From assembly GCA_025618425.1 (NCBI GenBank), contig CM046844.1:7343847-7407846 (forward strand): a stretch of DNA of 64,000 nt, given 5' to 3'. Under the pieces are notes generated by a model that was not told the DNA's origin, did not search any database, and worked only from the letters and a program-made list of their open reading frames with translations. Every line of letters begins with the position of its first letter. Within the stretch, counting starts at the first letter, position 1. The position numbers were made by a program, and so were the translations under genes. Positions 1-13,800 of the stretch are shown piece by piece. This DNA comes from Heliocidaris tuberculata. Taxonomy: Eukaryota > Echinodermata > Echinoidea > Camarodonta > Echinometridae.

Positions 1-1730
1 TTATAGCTTCTACATACATTGTACCCTAACAATACAAACGAATAAAATCATTGTTATGACGATATTATTTCCTTTTTCAAATTTTTATTTGTATTAACCC
101 ATTAGTGTACAATGTCACTTTTTGGCTACTAATACCGATAATGCTTTGATCTACAATACATGTACACCTACTACATGTTCATGATACACAAGCAGAAAGA
201 GCTAAATATCACTTTAATACAAATATTAATCCACTTCTTTTGTGTTACATCCTGCCAGTCACTAGTAAGACAATTTTAAAGGAAAATAAGCAATAAAATA
301 GTTAATTTAGGAACGCGTACATGTACATGTGTAGTTGAATACAAAATCCCAATTTTCACAAATAAATTGGCTATTTATGTTTTTTGTTAAATGTTTGTTC
401 ATATACATGTATGTGCAGTTGATGTAGATTACATTTTGTCTTCAGAATGTTTAGCGTGAAAGAAAAATGTAGTTGATGCAGTTTGAGTAGTAGGCAAAGC
501 TTAAATTCATTCGGATCTTTTGAAAATTTAGTTTATCCCCTCTTCCCTTTGTTACAAGAAATGGCCAGGGCTGATTAACAATATAGGACACAACCTGTTT
601 TCATCAAAAACATGAACATGTTACCTTTATGCCTCAACCCCAGTGGCCCTGTAACACACATACAGGTAATGCAGGATAAGGCCTAGTTAATTTTAGCCCC
701 AAATTGAAAGTACAGGGTGTTCAAACAAAATGTAAAGTAATATTGTAAAACAATGACAAATGTTTATAGGAACATTTCTACTTTAACAATTTTTCAACTA
801 TAAACTTTCCTGTATTTTGTGTGTAATGTGGATACAGGATGATTGTGTTAGGCATTAGCATATTGCAACACATCGCAAATAACTAACAAGCTTTGTCATC
901 AAGAAGCAACAATATACATGTATGCTACCTACATGTTCTTTTAAATTAATTATATTTAATAAACAATTTCCCAAATTATTGGGTCTATTTTACATGTACG
1001 TGTATTGAAGAAAGATATATTCTGATGAGAGGAAGAAGGGTATGAAGTAATAGTAGTAATAATACTACTAATAATGATAATATAATAATGATAATAATAA
1101 TAATAATAATAATAATGATGATGATAATAATAACAGTAATAATAATGATAATGACAATGATAATTATAATAATAATGATAATGATAATAATAATGATATT
1201 TATAATGATAATAATAATGATGATGATGACGATAATATTGAGTGAAAATGCTCAAGGTACTCTAAAAGTAAGAGAAGAGTATAACATAGTATAATACAGA
1301 GTACAATGAAATCAGGAAAGAAAGTGAGATAAAGAAAATATGGAAATATACATGAATAGCACAATTTGGATACATACATGAATAACATTGTCAAATTAAT
1401 TAAATGAATGAAAGTCTATACGGTATGATCTGAATAGACACCCTTCTTGCTCTCAACGGATGATATGTAGGACATATTGAAGAAGAGCTACTTGCTAAGT
1501 TAGAAAGGACTTGATAGAAATGCTACATAATTTTACATATCATGACACTGGAGTCCTGAACTTTTCATCAAACCTTACTAAGCCTGATTGTCAACCACTA
1601 CATGTAGAGGCTTTAGGAGTAATTAGTTGACAAATGGGACTAGTTAAGATTTATGAATATGGCACTCATAAGAAGACAAGATATCTGTTGATTTTGTGCC
1701 TTTATAATTTATCTGTTTTCTCTTCTGTAG
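1..1730. other. Intronic sequence upstream of first visible AFAP exon
   Basis: AT-rich, no convincing exon. It holds scattered ACATGTA motifs and a long ATA/ATG trinucleotide array (listed separately). Histidine/tyrosine-rich or isoleucine-rich reading frames over the array are microsatellite artefacts. Confidence 0.5.
1040..1240. repeat. (ATA/ATG)n trinucleotide microsatellite
   Basis: About 200 bp of imperfect ATA, ATG and ATT triplets on the plus strand, grading into ATGATGATGACG at the right end. Confidence 0.9.
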
Positions 1731-1812
1731 ATCATCAAATTGAAGAGGATTTTAACAGTGACTCAACTGAATATGAAGATGTAGAAGATATCGATCAAGA
1801 ACTGCAACGGCA
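1731..1812 (+). CDS. AFAP1: AFAP-like exon: acidic segment before PH1
   Basis: The acceptor tcttctgtag precedes it and the donor gtaagt follows at 1813. It reads DHQIEEDFNSDS then TEYEDVEDIDQELQRQ, with the first and last codons split by introns; the first residue depends on the upstream exon. The acidic Ser/Tyr-rich stretch resembles the segment before PH1 in vertebrate AFAP1. The last two bases join the first base of the next exon to make Gln. Confidence 0.7.
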
Positions 1813-4800
1813 GTAAGTAGCAAATTATTGTGTCCACACATACATGTACTTTGTATTTTTCTGGGAGGTGGTGGGGGGGGGGGGAAGGGGTGTCAAATTG
1901 GAAATAACAGACCTCTTTGTCCTAGGCATCTGTAACTGTGAAACCTGCCATGTTTCAGATCTGTATATTTACATTAAGGGACCAATATTTAATCTAACCA
2001 TCCAAAAGATGCAACTCAGGAGTGAACCCGGAGTGATTTTATACGCAGACGAGACAGCTAACCACCTGACCACTGTCAATCTCTTGCATGTCTTTTAAGC
2101 CATTGACTACTAAATTATCTTATTACCCTAGATTTTACTATAGGGACCACCTGGGTTCTGTATTAAAGCAATTGGTTAATCACCTCCTAAAACAGGAATG
2201 CATAGATTTGGTAAATGTTATGTCTTTGCCTTCTTTTGGATAGTTCATGTGGTCTTTACACTGATTTATAAATATTTAAGATATGGTACAGTGGAAACCA
2301 GTGTTGGGTCCAAGACCAGAGGGTTCGAGATCAAGATCAAGATCAGAGAGTCTGAGATCCAGATCCAGATCAAGATCCGCAACTCACGATCGAGATTAGA
2401 ACATCTGAGATCAAGATCGATCTCGAGGTACCCAACACTGAGTCATGTTTTCGCCGATTGGTGAACGATTTTATAAGCTTTTTCGCTTGAAAATTTTATA
2501 AGCTTTTTTGCTTGAAAATTTACGTAATAACAATGTTGATCCCGAGCGATCTCGAGCGAAAATTTCGAGAACAGAAGCTCCGAGATCATGATCAAGATCA
2601 AGACCAACACCTTCGAGATCAAGAACAAGATTGAGGTTACTGATGCCGATCTCGAGACTGGTCTCGAGATCAAGATCGATCTAGAGGTACCCAACACTGG
2701 TGGAAACTCTCTATAAAGTGCTCTGATATAACAAGATTCCTGATATAACAATGTAATTATCGGGGTCCGCTCGCTAGTCATAAGGACTGCTATTCATAAT
2801 GGCAGCTACATGTAATAATGAATAGAGTTCCTTATGATTAATGGTCCTTATGACTTTATGAATAATCACCCCCTTTCCATTTTATGAATAGCGGACCTTC
2901 AGGTATGGGAACTTATACGTTATGAATAGCGGTCCTTCTGAATAGCTAGGTTACCCCTAATTTTCATGGTCCCCAAGGTCCTCGTTATATTGAGTTTCCA
3001 CTAGAAATCATTATATACAACACCTGTGGAATGTTTGATACGTTGCTTACCGCATGGAGCTTTGTCTATCATTTTTCTTCAGGGAGAAACAGAAGAAGCC
3101 TAAAGTGGACAAACTTGAAGAGTTCAAGAATGAACACAGACATGAAGAAGATATTGAGCTCATTGACAGACTACTTATGCTCAACAACTATTTCAGTACC
3201 ATCAAGAGTGTCGGCAAGTGGGAAAAACGATACTGCATCGCTAAAGATGGCCAACTCTTCATCTACAAATCGTATAAAGTAAGTGTTTGGTTTTTCAATT
3301 TGTCTGTGACTTTACATGTACTTCATCTTTTAATGAGAATTAATTTCACTGAATGAGTACCAATAACTCAGCCCCAGATAAATGAAAACTAACAATATGA
3401 TTATAGAATGTATCCTCCCAAAAGTTTTTGACAACATGCATTTGTTCATGTAATTGTATTTTAAACAGGAACTATAGTCATGTGAGACTACGTGTAGTAT
3501 CTTGCCGTTGTATTGTTCATGCATGCCATACAACTCAGTTGTTACTATATTATGTTGCAATTCTCTTCCTTCCTCTTTACTCCAAGTTCCTAATCCTCTT
3601 CTCTCCCTCTCTTTGTCTGTTCCTCTTCTTATATAATTTATCTTCTATTTGTGTATTCAGGCATACCCGTTACAAGTGTATGCTTACTGGGATTCCCACT
3701 TTTTTTACATGTATTGAAATTCTTTGATTGATTGATTTGTTTATTTGTTATTTATTCCGAACTTCGAAAACAATACAGAAAACAGTACAGAAAACAATAA
3801 CAGGAATAAACATTGTAAAGAAAGGACCTGGATCAGAGTATGATTGATTATGATATTGATGAACATAACATACCACTAACCATCCAATTTTGATAATTTG
3901 ATTAATTATTTAAATTGTACTATTTCAACAGATGTTAAATGCTGTTAAAATTGATGGAAGAAAATAAATGTTTATTTGAATGAGTGTGTGCACCTATGTA
4001 CTTTTGTGCCAAGTGTTTCGGGGTATACTTTAGGCCATACATGTATATTTAACCTTAACTATATCTATTTTCATAATTTCTTACAGGATAAGCAATCCAA
4101 AGCCCAACGTTTACCACTGATGGGATACACAGTATTCTTGCTAGGACAGCAAGGTAAACAAGACAATGTCATCAAGATAGATCATCATAGCAACAAAACT
4201 CCTCTTCTTATCGCTTCAGAATCAGCTGATGTCTCCAACAAATGGCTTGCTGTGAGTATGGTTTCATCTTTGTTATTCTCATCATTATCACTTAGGGATT
4301 AAAAGGAAAAATGAGAAAGACAGAGATTATCTATCATTGTGATAAGAGGTCATTATTCAGTTGTGGTTCATGTGATGTAGAGAAAAAGAAATGAAGAGTT
4401 ATATGATTGTGAAAGAAAAACTTTTGAAAGTAATACTCAAAGTTTAAAGGGATTCGGTGACTTTATGGAGGCTTGATTTAATGAATTGTTGAATTTTGAT
4501 ATTTGTCTTGTATAATGATGTTCAGAAGGATGAATAAATAGCCAGGCATAGAAAGGTTTTCAAATATATAATGCTATTACTAAGATATCTATGACTGAAT
4601 ACTCCCATTTACGAAAGCGTGTATGGCCATATGCTTTAGTCTAACACTGAGTCTATGGGGGAAAATGAATCTGGCATTTCCAGTCACTTGCATATGTTTA
4701 CTTTTGTGAAGCACATGATGATTTTGAAGTGCTTTTTTTCCCCTGGGCTTCATTTTTACACCATATTACACACACTGATAGCATGTAAGGCCAAGCAGCT

Positions 4801-7800
4801 CAGATTTTATCAAGCCTCTACAAAGTTACCAAATCACTTTACAGTGAATAATTATAGCCTTTTAATAACAAAGCCAGTGCTGTGTCTTGTCAATGTTCTT
4901 TCTTTAAAATGTGTTTGGATCAATGACCTTCACCCTGTGTGAGCTGAGAAGAAAGGCAGTTCAATCTTCTGTTGGTAAATTAGTTTAACCAAAGGTATCA
5001 GTTGAATGAGGTTTAAAAACATAACTCACATATAGTTGTTTGCTTTCATTCACTTGTCATGGTTTGTTGAAAATTGAGAGTTCAGTGTTATGGCCAAAAG
5101 AAGCAAGTTTCATTCTATATGTTGGAATGTATATTGCTCATAGATTGTTTCTGATTTGTAACAGTCTTCCATGGTAGATCATACAGTACGTTAACGAAGC
5201 ATGAACAAATAAAATGTGCCGTTGAGTAGCAGCAAAAAAAAATGTACTGTCATTTACATTTTCTTTGTCATTTTTGTCATTTACATCATTATCATCAAAA
5301 TAGCATTAACATCACCAAATTTTTAAAGAAAAGCTTAATATGCGCCATTGGTAAATTTTGGAATGATTTGCCTTATGCTCTACAAAATGTTAAATTTTAT
5401 TTATACCTTCTAATGCATGTATAAGAAAATATATTTTCTGTATATATATATTCCTGTATAACCTAACATCTCTATCTTGTAATTCATAATTAGTGTAAAG
5501 TTACTTAACCCTTTCCATGCCAAGCTTGTATTCTCCTTTGCATCTCTAAAAAATGATTTTGATTCACACATTCTGCAGATTAAACCACCCATTGATTTCT
5601 TTGTATTTGCAATATATATTTAATCCATGAGTGATATTGTTTACCATAATCACTCATCTTGGACTTTTTTATCTGTTGCATCATTTCCCTTCACTCTACT
5701 TAGTTTGTCATCTCTCTCTCTCTCTCTCTCTTTCTCTCTTTCTCTCCCTCTCTCTTTCTCTCTTTCTCTCCCTCTCTCTTTCTCTCTTTCTCTCCCTCTC
5801 TCTTCTTTCTATGAATTTACTTCTACTCTTCTCTTCAGTTTTCTTTTCTTTGTAATCTTTGAAATATGATTTTATCAATTTTCCATTTTTTAATTGCATT
5901 ATCCAATTGTCTGTACCTTGCTGATTTTTGTATACGGCATATCAGGTTTCTAGGCATCTGATTGGTGAAAAATAGTTTTAACTGTGACCTGAAAAGTACA
6001 TGTGTAAGGAGTAAATATTTGTCTAATACCTTGTCTATGACTAATTTCCATTCTTTGCAATTTAATGTATTGTTTTTAAACTAGTCAGAACTAAGATGGC
6101 ATGTATTTCATATATTTATCTGATCTATGTAATCCTGAATGACTTGTGTGTAAAATAACTCCACAGTAAACAACATAATCAATGTTCTCTCTCTCTCTCT
6201 CTCTCTCGCACATTCCATTCACACATGTAGGTTTTACAGAAGTACTCTACAATCAACCACACAATCGTCCCAGGTCAACCGGATGATGATGATATAGAAG
6301 AGAGTCCAGAAAAGAAAAAAGGTTTAAAAAAATCATAATAAGCAGCAGCGTTCTTGCTTGTGCATAACACCCTTGGTGTTTATTCAAAGCATAGAGAACT
6401 GAGTAAAGAAAAATAATCCCAAGTGTAAACTTTCCTTGGAAAAGGGTAACGACAAGGGATAATAAATATGTCAATGCATACTTTCAACTTCCAAAATTAT
6501 TTTGGTTCTCTCACACTGTACAACTCCCTGAAAGCCATGCGGCCATAATGTCACTCAGTTTGAATTATCAAAAGTGTCAGTCTTCTTTCAACCAGCAAAT
6601 TTGCTTTGGTCCTCTTGAATCATTCCTGTGATTCTGCAAAGCTCTATTTCTTCCAGTTTGGACCATGTGTAAACAATTTTCTCCCGATAAGCCACCATGA
6701 GGCATGTTTGTTCGGTTGTCTATCCCTTTTCTTTGCATGTTTATAATTGTTTAGAAGAACTATTGAAATCATTGTGGACTTACTGAACTACATGTATATG
6801 ACTAGCACCAAGGTTTTTTATCCACCATGGAAAAAAGAACTGCTGCAACAGTAATCCAGATTTTGATGAATAAGTCAACAGTCATACATAAGTTATTTTA
6901 ATGTTTAATTGTCAACAAATACATGTATATCCATAATGTTACCTCACACAACTGGAGGAACTTTAACCAATATTTTTTAAAGTATGCTGCAGCATGAAAT
7001 AAGTATTGATCAAATTTTGATCCCAAATTAAAGAGAGCTGTCTTTCCAGGAATTACTGGGCATTGACATAGCCAACTGCACACAGTGAAATGGCTTTATG
7101 TTATACATGTTATTCTCATCAAGGTTTTTTATTTGTTAACGAGATATTTAGAATATGTAATGAATTATACATGTTTAAATTCTTTTGCTATTTTCCAGGT
7201 CCCAAATTGTTTTCTCGAGAGAAGAAAGATGGAACGCCACAACTGACGATGGATGGAGATGTTTTATCAGGTTGGTTTAACCATGAATTTTCAATCTTAG
7301 TATTGAGAAGAGAAGGAAAAGTGATGTTGATTTTCTGTATTACATGTAATTTTATTTTTGCAGTGGTACTATTAACTTTGAAATCATAGATATAATCTTA
7401 GAAGAATAATTTCAAAGAAAATTCTCACCATATTCACAACCATCTTGCTTCCTTGGAATAGGTTTGGTCTGATTTTTCAACATGGTTATTTATACATGTA
7501 AGTTAAGTAATATCTTTCATTACTTTTTACTCCTAGAAGCTGTGAAGGAAGATAATTTTGAGAATGATTTTGGAATGATTTTCCAACCCATTGTTTTTTC
7601 CCAAAATTTATCTGTGACATGATTACCCTATTATTCAAGGTTATGTGAACATCTATGGAGCCAAGTATGGAGAAGCAAAGATCAGACGGAAATGGATCAC
7701 GCTCCAAGACATGTCATTCTCCTGCTCTCCCTCAAGAGATGATCCGAAGAACTTCAGTTTCAGCATCCGAGGGATTGATGTAGCTGCAGCGGACAAGAAA

Positions 7801-10800
7801 GAAGTCAAGATGAAAGGAGCATTCAAACTCAGCAAAGATGGAGAGGTCTACTTATTTATGGAGGTCAGTTGACATGCTGGCTATTGAATTCTCTCTTTTA
7901 ACAGGAACAACCTGCCAATAAGCCAGTTTGTAATTACAATATGCGCATGTGCAGATAAAGGTCATTTGTAGCGAGTACAATTGACCTTTATATGCTGCCA
8001 CAATGAGCACACCAGTATGATTTTACTTCTTGAACAAGTAGCGCGTCAACCAAAAAAGAATGTGCGTGCGCGTATAAAGTGGGGTCATTTCAGGGTTATT
8101 TCTACCATAAACTAATTACGTACTGGCTTATTGGTTAACGCATTGCCCACAGGAGCAGCATCCTTCCTGTATCAAGCCTATGAGAATGAAATAATTCAGT
8201 AATCAACTGGTTAAATTTGTTTTAAAACAACCATTGCAGGCACCAGTGATGTGCCCCTGTCTTGTATGTACATGTACATGCACCAAATAAATAACACCCA
8301 TAATTTTAACCAATCTCAATCTATAAAAAAAAACAAAAAACATTATGAAGTTCCTGTTCCCTTTACAAGCTCTTGCTACATGTATGTTTAATTTATTACC
8401 CAAATGAACTCTTCTTTGATATTTTCAAAGGTGCAAAAAATATGCTTGAAATTTAACGCACCGATCTTGTTATAACCGTATTTCGCACTATTTTGCATTT
8501 TCCAAAATGTTTGTACATTTACTGTATGTGTACATGTATTTCTGGAACTTTCACATATGATTTTAAAGCTTGTAGCTTTTATGGTCTGACTAGCTGATGA
8601 CTGATTTTTTTAAAGGCACTGAACATGTTAGATGCGGGCCACCTGTTAAAGAAGCTTGTATCAGCATCCATGAGTGCGGCACCCAAGACTACCAGTGGAG
8701 GAAGACCAGCAAGCTCCAGCGCAGAGGAGAGTGGTATGGTTGCTAGGTTACTCGCATCCTTTGAGACGTCAGCTGCTGATCAGACGGATGGGGGTCAGGT
8801 TAGTCTATCTATGATTTTGTTTGTCTAACCTGGGGCATTTCGTACCCAAAAAAGTTGTTATAAAATGCAAGTCCTTAAATCAAAGGCAAATCGACATTCA
8901 GCCAATCAGATTATGCTGCTGAGACCTGCATTTGATTTTTGGACTTGCATTTTATCACAATTTTTTCTGCTAGATGCTCCTGATATTGATATTTTTTCTC
9001 TCATGCATCAATTGGAAATAGGTAACATTTTTCAGGAACATTACAAACATTTAATAATAAGGGGAAAGATGAATGTTAAATTCTATCCATAGAATCTTAG
9101 TATAAATGAATTTGAAAGTGTATAGATATCATTCTAACTAGAGGAGACATTATCCGATGTGTCCACTCATATAGTTTTGCCTTTCATAATCTTTTGGACT
9201 GATTTTTCAATGTGTGTTTTTAAAAGTTACAAAGTACACTGTGCCAGCCATTACCTCTTTCAATGTTAATATTAAATATGTTTTCTTAAACTATGTGTAC
9301 ATGGTACATGTAATGTCCAGACTTAAAGACCGGAATTCACAAAGGTGGTTTCAATTCAGACCATGGTTTATGCAGATTTTGTGGTATAAATACGCTTGAT
9401 TTAGCGCATACACTTAAAAAGATGCAATAATGAACGCGCGTCGGGCGCGCGTGATTGGCAGAAGCGCTAAATTCACGCTAGTTGCCTTGGTTTAGACCAT
9501 GGTTTATGTAAATTCAGACCATGGTTTATTTGAATTAATTTAAATAAACCATGGTCTGAACCATGGCAACTACTGTGGATTTAGCTCTTTTGCCAACCAC
9601 GGGCGACCGGCGCGTGTTCATTATTGGATCTTTTTTAAGTGTATGCGCTAAATCAAGTGTATTTATACCGCGAAATCTGCATAAACCATGGTCTGAATTG
9701 AAACCACCTTTGTGAATTCCGGCCAAAGTGTACCGATCACCGAAAAAAATTATTTGACTTGTGTACAGCTAGAATGTATAAAATCAACCTTAAAACACTA
9801 TACCTTGCCTTCTATGGGTTAACGGTTAAAGAGTATGAAGAAAATAGAGGAAAACATAAAACCCCCCTTCGCATGGACCCCCAACTCATACTTTGGTTCC
9901 GTGTGGGCCCTTATTCTATGTGAGCACATGTTGTTGTTGTGGATTGGTTTTAACAGTCGACTAGTCTCCTCACAAGTCAATTTATTGTTAATTGGAAATG
10001 TATTTCAACTTCTCTTTATATTTGAAGCTCATATTTTGAATAAAGTATAGTGCCATGGAACCCCTAATATACAAAGCAAAATGTTTAGGGGTGATTGGTA
10101 CCCTTTAAATACTAATTTGCACTTATGATTGTGTTTGCGTTACAAGCACCAATTTTATATTTCTTGTCAATACTTGAGTGACATATATTTCATGATGGGA
10201 TTTTTGTGAGCTACATTATGATGGTGGATACTAACATTTGTTTTGCTTACAGTTTTGATATACCATGTTTTGCATGGGTATAAGTTTTACCACATAATTT
10301 TGTGTTTATCATTTCATTATGAGTTTGCATGGTGAATGTTGATATTTGATTTTATTCCAGCTGAAGGTTTGTATACAGTAGTAGAAATGTTAACATGATT
10401 TTAAAAAAAAATTCTTTATTATCATTGGGAGGGGGTGCATAAGTCACCCAATGTCAGGTGGTAGTTTTTTTACAGTTATAACAGAATGGCTTACATTCTC
10501 ATTGACTTCCCGTGGAAGCCTCTTCATAGTTGGTTGGTGTGATGATTTTAAGACTGTTTGGAACTTCTTATCTCTTTTCTACCCATTTTGCTGATTCCTG
10601 TTTTCCATTTCCACCTCCTCTTCCATAAAATATTGTGATATATAGACCAAGAAAGGGAGAAGAGTACAATTACAAAATCAGCTGAATAAGGTTTGTCTGC
10701 ATTCCCATTATTGTCTGACTCTGCATGGATATAACACATTATTGATGATCAAAACTAATTATGCAATGATTTTTTTTTTTTAATAATTATTCATTTTATT

Positions 10801-13800
10801 TATTTGTTTATTGGTATATAAAATTACTGATCAAGAGCAAGCTGAAAGGATCAGTTTACAAATTTGGCAACATAAATCATAGATGTTTAACAATCAATTG
10901 ACACTACAAATATATTCTTTCTTTTTAAAGTTCTGAACAATGATGAGTTTCTTTTTGGTGTTGTTTTTGTTTATTTCATGACAATGAAAATCAAAATCAA
11001 TTTGCATTTTTGAAGAGAGGAACCGATTTTTCCTCATCAGCTGTTCCTTCATAGGGTGGGCATTCAATTTTCTTCCACTTTCTGGCAGAAAATATTGAGT
11101 GTATAACCAGTGCGATCAAATCAACTAGATGCATGTGATATAGTGAGCTTATACATTGTATGTTGCATGAAAGACAATAAATACAGTGGATTGCTTATGC
11201 AGCAATCCACACTAATTTTGATCTATGTTGTTTTAGTGTTCCCCTTGCATGCAAAGATTTGTTTTATTTCAGCAGGTCCACAGATAGAATATCAACTCAC
11301 TTTGCTGCTGTTTTTGTGGAGTCACAGCACACACAGATGCTACCTAATGGAATTCTTTATTAATTATAATGTTTTTACAACCATTGTATTCATTTAAATT
11401 CATCTGTTCTGTTTACATCTTGTGTTTTTTCTGGAATGGTATTTGTGACAGGATGGTTTAAAATCATCAAGAAGTCCCAAATTCAACAACGGAGCAGAAA
11501 GTGATATATCAGAATAGATGCAGTTGATTGCTGTAGTATATACTATTAAAGTGGATGATCTACTGGAGTAAACTACAAGTGTCATACACTGTTGGAAAGC
11601 TTGGAATGTCTAGTGTCATAAAGTATACCAGATCAATTTTGGTAACTGACTGGTGGTTTTTAGCTCACTGCTCATATTTAACATTTCAGTATAAACTGAA
11701 CCGCCCGGGACCACTCAGGACTGCCCGTGGTCTTTGACCTGTGTAACATCAAATGTAGGGGATCTTGGTCGATGAAATTTTGTGTGCGCTATCTTTGGAG
11801 ATAAGCCATTTAGAATCCGCATTAAAAGATTTTGCGTACAGGAGAGAGTGTTTACCGCAAGATTGTTTACTGAGCAGTGGGTTCAGTGAGTATTGACATC
11901 ACTCCACATTTTGTGGTTTGGCTCAATAACTTTTGATTCAGAGCTATAAAAAATATATCTGATGCATGAGTAGAAAGAGAAAATATTTCTATATTCTCAA
12001 AGACACTAAATTTTTGTAGAACCATGTAGCACTAAAAGAAAAATATTATTGTTGCCAATTTGAAGAACAAAAAATTATCAATTTAACCCTTAAATAATTC
12101 CTGTCGTGAAAGGGTTAAATGATACAGTAATCCGTAGGTGTTAAAGGAATAACCTGTTGAATACTAAGCACGAGATAACTCAGACTGAAGTCTATGGAAA
12201 ATCAACATCCAATTGTATGCAACGAGTTAACAACTGACAGCAAGTCAAGTAATCTAATAGATTTCAGTATCCTAGAGGACCAGTGTAAGAGGACAGAGAG
12301 TATTCCTGCAGGTTGAAATGTACAGTGGAAACTCACTATAACGAGGACCTTGGGACCATGAAAATTACCTTGTTATAACAGGAATCTCCTCAAAAGAACA
12401 TAAAGACCTTGGACCAGCAAAATTACCTTAGCAGGAATCTTGTTATGTCAGAGCTTTTTATAACAATTTTCCACTGTATTACCAATTTCAAGAGAATTTA
12501 CCCTTGGTATTTCTCTTCTGAAGTCCTCTGTGCTTGATATAATAATCAAGATGATATATATTGTCAGGAGGTCTGTTTTCATGTTAAAAGAGGGTACTTG
12601 AACAACACATAATGTTAACTAGTATTTTCATGTTTTGAAAGCAGAGAAGATTCTCTACCATAAGTCAGCAGTCGACCATATCGATTCCTGAAGAAACCTA
12701 TGATGATATAGCTTTACCTCCAAAGCCGGAAGAAAACTATGAGAATAGCATCATCAAGGCACCGCCTCAAGATTCAGCGGAAAGACGAAAGAAATTTAAA
12801 TTTGTGAGTTATTTGAAACAAGCTCTAGCTTGGAGAGACTTGTTCAGTTCACAAAATACAAAAGTCATTGCAGCGAGCTAACAAGAAAATGCTTTATTAT
12901 TAAGTGGGTATAATGGAATAGAGAGGGAATATTTGTGATTGAACTACATGTAGTGGATGATATAAAAGAGGGAAATTGTGAAAAAGAGGAAGAAGTTTGC
13001 ATGGTATATTTGGTTTCTTAATAGCCTTACCATCAATTCTTCTTTTTTCCCCTTTTTTTTGGTGGAATTGGCAGGTTTGATTATTTAACAAAATATAAGA
13101 TTCATTGCAGCAAGCTCACAAATACATTATGCTTCATCAAATGGGTGTAATGGGAGAGAAAATAAATGTTAGGTGTAATCGGACATGTCTTATGTGCTGT
13201 AAAAGAGGAGAAATATGAAAAAGATGAGAGCTGTGGTAGTTTTGCTTAACACCTAAATTTAGAGGTTCAACAGTTTTCCATGTGATTTTATTTTCTTGAT
13301 TTCTTATCATCATTAGAAAACTTGGCAGCATATATCAAGTAGATTGAGTAGTAATGACATTATATGAAAGAGAGGGGGTGAAAGAGAGAGGCAAATAGAG
13401 TTTTAAAGACATCATGCTCATGGTATACAGGGATTTGAAGTTTAATGCCCAAAATGGACTTACATGTATCGTTTCCATACCATGATTTGACAGAAATTAA
13501 ATGGCTTCAAATTGTAAACATAAACAAAGCAATGTGCAAATCAGGGAATGGATAGTGTTTTAAACAAATTTGTTTGTTTGTTTGTTTGTTTGTTGTTTGT
13601 TGTTTTCTTTTTTTATAATTTAGCCAGAATAGTTCATGAGGAACAATGTGTACAAGATGTACAGCCACTTGAATAGAATTATGTACATGTAGGTCACATC
13701 TTCCTGCTGTAAATTACAATTGAGTTAACAGTAGCACTGCAAATCTCTGCTAAAACCTTCCATCATAAAACATCGCAAAAATGTACCATGCTGCCTTGCT

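Noticed and set aside
956..1394. Histidine/tyrosine-rich and isoleucine-rich open frames
   Set aside because: They are translations of the ATA/ATG microsatellite.
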